Assembly: GCA_029857995.1 (NCBI GenBank)
Contig: JAOUFZ010000001.1
Span: forward strand, 1-46,622
Source of the DNA: Dehalococcoidia bacterium
GTDB taxonomy: Bacteria; Chloroflexota; Dehalococcoidia; GIF9; AB-539-J10
Length of the DNA: 46,622 nt
Reading direction: 5' to 3'
Positions 40,857 through 46,622 of this stretch are shown in pieces. The position numbers and the translations under genes were made by a program. The stretch's first letter is position 1. The number at the start of each line of letters is the position of its first letter. A model generated the notes under the pieces. That model saw only the letters and a program-made list of their open reading frames with translations. It made no database searches and was not told the DNA's origin.

Positions 40857-42584
40857 ATGGAAGTGGACTGGCAAATAACCAATCTCGTCATCACAGGTTT
40901 CTCAGGCACCGGTAAATCTCTGGTGGCTAAAGAGATAGCTCGGAGATTAAATTGGGATTTTCTGGATACCGATGATGAGATAGTTAAACAAGCTGGTAAG
41001 CCTATCGCCGAGATTTTTCGTCAGGATGGGGAAGGCAGGTTCAGGGGACTGGAGCGGGAGACAATTAGAAAAGCTTGCCAGCAAAGGCAGACAGTCATAG
41101 CTATTGGCGGTGGTGCCATAATTGACCCGCAAAACTATGAGCTGCTGGCCAGAACCGGGATAATTGTCTGTCTGGAGGCTAAGCCTGAGACAATCTATGA
41201 ACGCTTGTTCCATGAAGCTGCTTGTAGCCCTGAGACTGAAGTTCGCCCCCTTTTAGCTGCCGATAACCCTTTGGAACGCATCAGGCAGCTTAAAGCCTCC
41301 CGGCAGGCTTACTACGCCAAAGCGGATTGGACAATCCATACTGACGGCTTAAGCATCAGTGAAGTAGCAGAAGAAGTAATAAGGGCCTGGAGATTGCTTC
41401 GTCGCGCTCACCCTCATTTTGATCCTCTCCCCTCAAAGGAGAGGAAATTAGACTCAGAGCTGAAGGCGAATGATGAAGTCGCCTGCGTGGTGGAGACTGC
41501 TACTCAAAGTTATCCCGTCTTCGTTGGCTACGGCCTATGGGACAAACTCGGTGAAAAGATGAAGCAAGCTGCTTTGTCCGGCAAAGTGACCATAATCAGC
41601 GATGAGAATGTTTTTTCTCTTTATGGGAGCAAAGTTGAGGGAGTCCTCAAAAATGCTGGCTTTTCAGTTAATTCCTTTGTCGTGCCGCCGGGTGAAGAAA
41701 CGAAAAGCATGGACTCTGCCATCAAAATCTATGATTTTCTGGTCGAACATCGAACGGAGCGGGACGATATCATTGTCGCCCTGGGTGGGGGCATGGTAGG
41801 TGACTTAGCCGGCTTTGTGGCGGCCACCTTCTTGCGGGGCATGCCCTGGGTACAAGTGCCGACCAGTCTAGTAGCCATGGTTGATGCCAGTATCGGGGGC
41901 AAGGTCGGTGTTAATCATCGTGAGGGGAAAAACCTTATCGGCGCCTTCTATCAGCCTAACCTGGTTCTGGCTGACTGTCAGGCTCTTACTACTCTGCCTC
42001 AGCGTGAGTTGACCTCAGGCTGGGCCGAGGTTATTAAGCATGGCTTGATTCTAGATAAGGAATTTTTTGAATTCCTGGAGACTAATGTCGACAATCTAAG
42101 AAAACTAGAGCCGATGTTGCTTACCCAGGCTATTGCCCGCAGCGCTGCTATCAAAGCTCAGGTCGTCAGTCAGGATGAAAAAGAAAGAGAAGGGAAGCGT
42201 ACCATCTTGAATTATGGACATACTATCGCTCACGGATTGGAGGCGGCTACTCGGTATAAGCGCTTCCTTCATGGCGAAGCGGTAGCCATTGGCATGGTGG
42301 GAGCCGCTAAGCTCAGTCAGCGGTTAGGTCTTTTGCCTTCAGCGGGAGTGGAGCGCCAGCAAGCCCTGCTGCAGAAATTCGGGTTGCCCACGTCATTGCG
42401 GCCGAAGCGAAGCAATCTCAAGTTGAGCATTGACGGGGTAACCAGGGCCATGGAACTGGACAAGAAAGTGATAGAAAAGGCAATTCGTTGGGTGCTGTTA
42501 CAAGATATCGGCAAAGCAGTGATTCGTAGCGATGTGCATCGAGAGGACGTGTTGGCTGTTCTTCAGGAACTAGTGGAGCTATGA
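40857..42584 (+). CDS. aroKB: Bifunctional shikimate kinase / 3-dehydroquinate synthase (AroK-AroB fusion)
   Basis: 575 residues joining two shikimate-pathway enzymes. Residues about 1-172: shikimate kinase with Walker A GFSGTGKS (14-21), DTDDEI, FRGLERETI and AIGGGAI. Residues about 205-575: dehydroquinate synthase with VPPGEETKSM, IVALGGGMVGDLAGFVAATF, PTSLVAMVDASIGGKVGVNH and zinc ligands in SGWAEVIKHG, NYGHTIAHGLE and FLHGEAVAIGM. The two domains are joined by a linker (about 173-204) coded partly by repeat sequence (41390-41444), and a second repeat copy (42392-42419) lies in the C-terminal helical domain as TSLRPKRSN. Similar AroK-AroB fusions exist in Thermotoga. Confidence 0.95.
   Translation: MEVDWQITNLVITGFSGTGKSLVAKEIARRLNWDFLDTDDEIVKQAGKPIAEIFRQDGEGRFRGLERETIRKACQQRQTVIAIGGGAIIDPQNYELLARTGIIVCLEAKPETIYERLFHEAACSPETEVRPLLAADNPLERIRQLKASRQAYYAKADWTIHTDGLSISEVAEEVIRAWRLLRRAHPHFDPLPSKERKLDSELKANDEVACVVETATQSYPVFVGYGLWDKLGEKMKQAALSGKVTIISDENVFSLYGSKVEGVLKNAGFSVNSFVVPPGEETKSMDSAIKIYDFLVEHRTERDDIIVALGGGMVGDLAGFVAATFLRGMPWVQVPTSLVAMVDASIGGKVGVNHREGKNLIGAFYQPNLVLADCQALTTLPQRELTSGWAEVIKHGLILDKEFFEFLETNVDNLRKLEPMLLTQAIARSAAIKAQVVSQDEKEREGKRTILNYGHTIAHGLEAATRYKRFLHGEAVAIGMVGAAKLSQRLGLLPSAGVERQQALLQKFGLPTSLRPKRSNLKLSIDGVTRAMELDKKVIEKAIRWVLLQDIGKAVIRSDVHREDVLAVLQELVEL
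41390..41444. repeat. Composite repeat sequence encoding the AroK-AroB linker
   Basis: GAGATTGCTTCGTCGCGCTC (41390-41409) resembles the reverse complement of the GTCATTGCGAG family. It runs into a CTCACCCTCA stretch and then a hairpin, CCTCTCC (41424-41430) pairing with GGAGAGG (41438-41444). Translated as LLRRAHPHFDPLPSKER. Confidence 0.6.
42392..42419 (+). repeat. Copy of the GTCATTGCGAG...GAAGCAATCTC repeat inside the AroB domain
   Basis: Starts GTCATTGCGG and ends GAAGCAATCTC; 26 of 28 bases match the aroC copy. It is read in a different frame from the aroC copy (SLRPKRSNL rather than VIASEAKQS). Confidence 0.85.
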
Positions 42585-42597
42585 CTTCTTTGTTCAA

Positions 42598-42626
42598 TTG
42601 AAAGCCTACCTTCCATAAGCTATAAT
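42598..42626 (+). promoter_or_regulatory. Strong promoter upstream of aspS
   Basis: TTGAAA, a 17-base spacer and a perfect TATAAT. Starts near 42633, leaving a leader of about 113 bases before the aspS TTG. I looked for a T-box in the leader and saw none. Confidence 0.75.
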
Positions 42627-42745
42627 GACCAGTCTAAAGCAACCCCAGGAAGTTTTGTGACTTATTGGAGACCCTGATGATTTGACTCACCAGGTTCCCA
42701 TGAAAATTGCAGGATTCTCGTGGGATTTAGAATGGGAGATTACCT

Positions 42746-44539
42746 TTGCTGAAAAGCCATAACTGCGGGGAACTAAGGGAAGAGCATGCCGCACAGAAAG
42801 TCACTTTAGCTGGCTGGGTGCACCGGCGTCGTGACCATGGCGGGAAGGTATTCATCGACCTGCGTGACCGAGAAGGCATAGTTCAGGTCGTGTTCAATCC
42901 CCAGATATCACAAGGAGCATACGAGGTAGCTGGTTCGCTCCGCAGTGAGTATGTAGTTCAGGTCACCGGGGAAGTTGCCACCCGCCCTAAAGGGACGGAG
43001 AATCGTAAACTGGCTACTGGAGATATTGAGGTCATAGCCAAAGAGGCTGTCATCCTTAATCCATCAAAAACACCGCCATTTTACATAAGTGAAGATGAGG
43101 AAGTTGAAGAATCGCTTTGCCTCAAAAACCGCTACCTGTACCTGAGAAGACCCAGGCTGAAGGATAATCTCATTCTACGCCACAAGGTGATAAAGTTTAT
43201 TCGTGATTTTCTGGATGCTAGGGGATTTGTGGAAATTGAGACACCCATTTTGATTAAGAGCACGCCGGAGGGAGCGCGTGATTACCTTGTGCCCAGCCGT
43301 ATCAATCCTGGCAAGTTCTATGCTCTGCCTCAATCCCCGCAGCAACTTAAACAACTGCTCATGGTAGCTGGATTTGACAAGTACTTCCAGATAGCTCGTT
43401 GCTTCAGGGACGAAGACCTCCGAGCAGATCGGCAGCCTGAGTTCACCCAGCTTGACCTGGAGATGAGTTTCGTTGAGGCGCCGGACATATTGCGACTCAT
43501 GGAAGGACTATTTACCTCGCTTGTCAAGAGTGTCAAACCTGATATGCGATTAGTGGAGCCCTTTCCACGCCTTTCCTATAAAGAAGCGATGGAGAGATTT
43601 GGCACAGATAAACCGGATATAAGGTTTGGCTTAGAGATCAAGGACATATCCGATATCTCTGCTAACACCGACTTCCAGGTTTTTCGCTCGGCGCTCGACG
43701 ACAACGGCAAAGTGAAGGGCATATGTATCCCCGGTTGTGGCCACTATACTCGCCATCAACTTGATGAATTGATAGATCTAGCAAAGGGTTGCGGTGCCCA
43801 GGGTTTGATGACCATGGCTTTTACTGGGGACGCAGTGACTCTGGATGAGGTGAAATCGGCGGCTACGAAATATCTGACTCTTGGCCAGTTGCAAGGGATA
43901 GCCGATAGATTTGAAGCAAAGCCTGGTGACCTTTTGCTTATCGTGGCTGATAAGCTGGCGGTAGTCAACAAGACCCTGGATGAGCTACGCCGCCAGCTGG
44001 CACAGCGACTTAATTTAGGTGACGGTAGCCTGCTGGCTTTTGCCTTCGTAGTCGATTTCCCTTTTTTGGAATGGAACGAAGCTGAAAAGCGTTGGGAACC
44101 CATGCACCATCCGTTCACCGCTCCTCGATGGGAGGATGTGGCACTTCTTGATAGTGAACCGGCTAGAGTTCAGGGTCAACATTATGACGTAGTGTGTAAT
44201 GGCTGCGAACTTGGGAGCGGCAGCATTAGAATCCATAATCGTCAGTTTCAGGAAAGAGTATTTAGCCTCCTCGGTTACAGCAAAGAAGAAACAGAAAACC
44301 GATTTGGAGGTTTCTTAGAAGCACTGGAATATGGAGCACCGCCTCATGGCGGTATTGCCATAGGTCTGGACCGTTTAGTGATGTTACTGGCCGGGGAGCG
44401 GAGCATAAGGGAAGTTATCGCCTTCCCCAAGAATCAGAATGCCGTTGATGTGATGTTAGATAGCCCTTCTTATGTTGACAAGCATCAACTTGATGAGCTC
44501 AACCTTAAGCTAAAACGCGAGGTTCTCCGTTCGCAGTGA
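42746..44539 (+). CDS. aspS: Aspartyl-tRNA synthetase, probably non-discriminating
   Basis: Class II synthetase of 597 residues with the bacterial GAD insertion. N-terminal OB-fold anticodon domain (LAGWVHRRRDHGGKVFIDLR), motif 2 FQIARCFRDEDLRADRQPEF, QSPQQLKQLLMVAGFDKY and motif 3 GIAIGLDRLVMLL. His31 and Gly83 match the residues reported for the non-discriminating Pseudomonas aeruginosa enzyme, where E. coli has Leu and Lys. Such an enzyme also makes Asp-tRNA-Asn, which GatCAB then amidates. TTG start with GGGAGA upstream; the family N-terminus (SHNCGELRE) supports it. tig follows after 13 bases. Confidence 0.96.
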   Translation: MLKSHNCGELREEHAAQKVTLAGWVHRRRDHGGKVFIDLRDREGIVQVVFNPQISQGAYEVAGSLRSEYVVQVTGEVATRPKGTENRKLATGDIEVIAKEAVILNPSKTPPFYISEDEEVEESLCLKNRYLYLRRPRLKDNLILRHKVIKFIRDFLDARGFVEIETPILIKSTPEGARDYLVPSRINPGKFYALPQSPQQLKQLLMVAGFDKYFQIARCFRDEDLRADRQPEFTQLDLEMSFVEAPDILRLMEGLFTSLVKSVKPDMRLVEPFPRLSYKEAMERFGTDKPDIRFGLEIKDISDISANTDFQVFRSALDDNGKVKGICIPGCGHYTRHQLDELIDLAKGCGAQGLMTMAFTGDAVTLDEVKSAATKYLTLGQLQGIADRFEAKPGDLLLIVADKLAVVNKTLDELRRQLAQRLNLGDGSLLAFAFVVDFPFLEWNEAEKRWEPMHHPFTAPRWEDVALLDSEPARVQGQHYDVVCNGCELGSGSIRIHNRQFQERVFSLLGYSKEETENRFGGFLEALEYGAPPHGGIAIGLDRLVMLLAGERSIREVIAFPKNQNAVDVMLDSPSYVDKHQLDELNLKLKREVLRSQ

Positions 44540-44552
44540 CAAGGAATCAGCC

Positions 44553-45845
44553 ATGAAAGTAAGCACGGAAGATTTGGAGAATTGCCGGATAGCTCTCAAT
44601 ATAGAGGCTGAGGCCAGTGAGTTAGATAAATCACTGGATGAGGCTTATCATCACCTCGTTAAGGAGGTGTCCGTACCTGGTTTCCGCAAAGGCAAGGCCC
44701 CTAGAGTCATTCTGGAGCAACACATAGGGAAGAGGGCTCTGTTGGAAGAGGCATTGGAGCATCTTGTACCTCAACTTTACAAGGAGGCGATACAATCGAA
44801 GGAGCTTGAACCCATTGCTGAACCGGAACTAGAGATTACTCAAACTGAGCCTCTGATTTTCAAGGCCACAGTGTCTCTCAAACCGGAAGTGAAGCTTGGC
44901 GACTACCAGGGCATAAGGCTGGATGCCAGCCCGGAAATAGAAGTCACCGACAAAGAAGTTGCCGCTGCCATGGAAGAGTTCCGGAAAGAACAAGGGGCAT
45001 GGGTCCCCGCAGACCGCCGGGCTGAGCTAGGTGATTTAGTTGCCATAAATGTCCAGGCCAAGGTGGACGGGAAACCCTGGTTGGATCACAAAGACATATT
45101 GTATGAGATGGACAAGGACTCACGTTCACCTGTGCCGGGATTCGCTTCTTGCCTGCAGGGCGCTGAAAAGAATAAGGAAAAGACCTTCAATTTGACCATT
45201 CCCGATGACTATCCTATTAAGGAAATGCGCAGCAAGGAAGCCAGTTTCAGAGTCACTGTTAGTGAGGTAAAGGAGAAACAGTTGCCAGAGCTTAACGATG
45301 AATTGGCTAAAGGTGCCGGCTATGGTGGATTGGAGGATATGAAGGAGAAGGTGGCTGCTCATTTAAGAACCAAAGCTGAGGCTAGAAATCGTTTGGAGTT
45401 GAAGCAAAAAGCGCTTGACGCTCTAGTGGAAATGAGCGAGGTGAACTACCCCCCTATTTTGGAGGATGAGGAAATTGACGGACTCCTCAGAAGCGAGGCA
45501 CAGCGCTTGGGTTTCAAAGAGATAGCCGATTACCTGAAGAGGGCTAGTAAAACGGAGGAGGAAATCAGACAAGAGCTGCGTCCTATGGCAAAGAAGCGTC
45601 TTGTTCAAGGTCTTGTCTTAGGGAAACTGGCTGATGAGGAAAAAGTTGAAATTGGTGCCTCAGAGGTGGATAATAAGATAGATGCGATTGCCAATGATGC
45701 TGGGGACAAGGAGAAAGCAAGGCAGTTCTTCTCACTGCCTCAGTTTAAGCAGTCAATTGAGCAGTCGTTGCGTACTCAGAAGACGATGGACCGATTATTG
45801 CAGATAGCTATTGGCGATATTAAAGATATTACAAAGGGGGAATGA
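44553..45845 (+). CDS. tig: Trigger factor
   Basis: Ribosome-bound chaperone with peptidyl-prolyl isomerase activity. The 430 residues have the ribosome-binding signature GFRKGKAP (43-50), a central FKBP-like domain (about 150-245: LGDLVAINVQAKVDGKPW, with PVPGFASCLQGAEKNKEKTF) and the long C-terminal helical arms. Normal length. The stop overlaps the clpP ATG by 4 bases (ATGA), coupling chaperone and protease; tig-clpP(-clpX) is a widespread order. Confidence 0.96.
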   Translation: MKVSTEDLENCRIALNIEAEASELDKSLDEAYHHLVKEVSVPGFRKGKAPRVILEQHIGKRALLEEALEHLVPQLYKEAIQSKELEPIAEPELEITQTEPLIFKATVSLKPEVKLGDYQGIRLDASPEIEVTDKEVAAAMEEFRKEQGAWVPADRRAELGDLVAINVQAKVDGKPWLDHKDILYEMDKDSRSPVPGFASCLQGAEKNKEKTFNLTIPDDYPIKEMRSKEASFRVTVSEVKEKQLPELNDELAKGAGYGGLEDMKEKVAAHLRTKAEARNRLELKQKALDALVEMSEVNYPPILEDEEIDGLLRSEAQRLGFKEIADYLKRASKTEEEIRQELRPMAKKRLVQGLVLGKLADEEKVEIGASEVDNKIDAIANDAGDKEKARQFFSLPQFKQSIEQSLRTQKTMDRLLQIAIGDIKDITKGE

Positions 45846-46450
45846 TGGAAACAAAATTTCAAGTGGTAATTCCGACGGTGACCGAAACCAGTGCCCGAGG
45901 TGAGCGTATTTTCGACATATATTCTCTCTTGCTGAGGGAGAGAATCGTTTTTCTGGGCACACCGATCAATGACCAGATAGCCAATCTCATTATTGCTCAG
46001 CTCCTCTATTTGGAGAGGGAAGACCCTGAAAAGGACATAAACCTTTATGTTCATTGTCCCGGCGGCATTATCAGTGCTGGCTTAGCTATTTACGATACTA
46101 TGCAGATTCTTCGCTGCCCGATATCCACTATTTGTGTTGGTCTGGCAGCCAGCATGGGTACCGTGCTTCTTTGTGCTGGGACTAAAGGGAAGAGGTACGC
46201 TTTACCGAATTCGACCATACATCTGCACCAGGCGGTTGGGGGTGCTCAGGGGCAGGCGGCTGACATTGAAATTGCCGCCAGAGAAATAATGAGGATGCAG
46301 GAGATGATACGTAACATCATAGCTAAACACACCGGCCAGCCGGTGGAAAAGATTGCCCACGACACCGACCGAGACTTCTATCTGAGCGCCGAACAAGCGG
46401 TGGAATACGGCATCGTAGACGAAATACTGAGCAAGCCAGCCAAGAAGTAG
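45842..46450 (+). CDS. clpP: ATP-dependent Clp protease proteolytic subunit
   Basis: Serine protease ring that degrades substrates fed by ClpX or ClpC. 202 residues with catalytic Ser104 (GLAASMGTVLL), His129 (TIHLHQA) and an Asp in DTDRD (about 174-178). Starts MMETKFQVVIPTVTETSARG, followed by SLLLRERIVFLG. Includes a short propeptide-like N-terminus. The stretch after it up to the window end has no clear clpX start. Confidence 0.96.
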   Translation: MMETKFQVVIPTVTETSARGERIFDIYSLLLRERIVFLGTPINDQIANLIIAQLLYLEREDPEKDINLYVHCPGGIISAGLAIYDTMQILRCPISTICVGLAASMGTVLLCAGTKGKRYALPNSTIHLHQAVGGAQGQAADIEIAAREIMRMQEMIRNIIAKHTGQPVEKIAHDTDRDFYLSAEQAVEYGIVDEILSKPAKK

Positions 46451-46622
46451 AATAGGGGCACTGCCGCTAGCAACACCCAGAATCTCGGGCAGGTAGATGC
46501 GCCCCGGGAGTGTTGGCTGTAAGAGCTGAAAAGCTCCTTGGCTTCAATCGATAGAATGATGGTTGGGATGGTAGACTGGACGAAAACGAGTGCTGCAGTT
46601 TATGCTGCCGGTCAAGCATCAG
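46451..46622. other. Right-edge region after clpP
   Basis: 172 bases. A frame starting at ATG 46556 is open to the window end (22 codons, starting MMVGMVDWTKT). It is too short to assign and does not look like the N-terminus of ClpX. No terminator hairpin with T-run is evident after clpP. Confidence 0.3.

Noticed and set aside
42633..42745. Possible regulatory RNA in the aspS leader
   Set aside because: The 113-base leader has no T-box core, no recognisable riboswitch motif and no terminator with a T-run.
46556..46622. Start of clpX after clpP
   Set aside because: The open frame does not resemble the ClpX zinc-binding N-terminus and is only 22 codons long before the edge.

Overview
The window reads as a bacterial chromosome segment of about 47 kb, probably from Chloroflexota (best guess class Dehalococcoidia or a relative). 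The placement is inference. It rests on the mix of short bacterial-type housekeeping proteins, a fused shikimate kinase/3-dehydroquinate synthase, a Cys-type S18, an IleRS with a Gly-x-His-His signature, frequent GTG and TTG starts, and paired acyl-CoA dehydrogenases. I saw no rRNA, tRNA, CRISPR array, phage genes or complete insertion sequence.

Layout. 1-5319: an IMP dehydrogenase-family gene cut by the left edge, rsmI, a small zinc-ribbon protein, metG, ftsH and rsfS. 5313-9191 (minus strand): thiL, tsaE, tsaB, a hotdog-HAD fusion and ndk. 9302-16854 (plus): one long translation and membrane-insertion run, rpsF-ssb-rpsR-rpmH-rnpA-yidD-[PQQ-propeller lipoprotein]-yidC-jag-ileS. 16855-18536: a frameshifted GIY-YIG nuclease gene flanked by a 12-bp inverted repeat, then an HtrA protease. 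18741-22580: pyrG, an FSA-type transaldolase, rho and a small Cys-rich ORF. 22660-24967 (minus): two adjacent acyl-CoA dehydrogenases. 25418-31798: alaS, ruvX, aroE, sppA, aroC. 31927-40065 (minus): a serine hydrolase, a metallo-beta-lactamase-fold hydrolase and a complete oligopeptide/dipeptide ABC transporter (oppA-B-C-D-F). 40857-46450: aroKB, aspS, tig, clpP.

How the genes fit together. Most of the window is translation and protein fate: four aminoacyl-tRNA synthetases (Met, Ile, Ala, Asp), ribosomal proteins S6, S18 and L34, RNase P protein, t6A synthesis (TsaB/TsaE), RsmI, RsfS, trigger factor, ClpP, FtsH, HtrA, SppA and YidC/YidD. The shikimate pathway is represented by aroE, aroC and aroKB. 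The accessory part is the opp cluster with its two neighbouring hydrolases, which looks more GC-rich than the core genes.

Most interesting signals. A short dispersed repeat starting GTCATTGCGAG and ending GAAGCAATCTC lies inside the coding sequences of aroC and aroKB, in two different reading frames. It also occurs as a palindrome just upstream of aroKB and in reverse as part of the AroK-AroB linker. The IleRS has a GVHH signature in place of HxGH. The AspRS carries His31/Gly83, the pair linked to non-discriminating enzymes. A hotdog thioesterase is fused to a HAD phosphatase. A beta-propeller lipoprotein sits inside the yidD-yidC operon. The two acyl-CoA dehydrogenases appear degenerate in complementary ways. 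Several promoters sit so close to start codons that leaderless mRNAs are likely.
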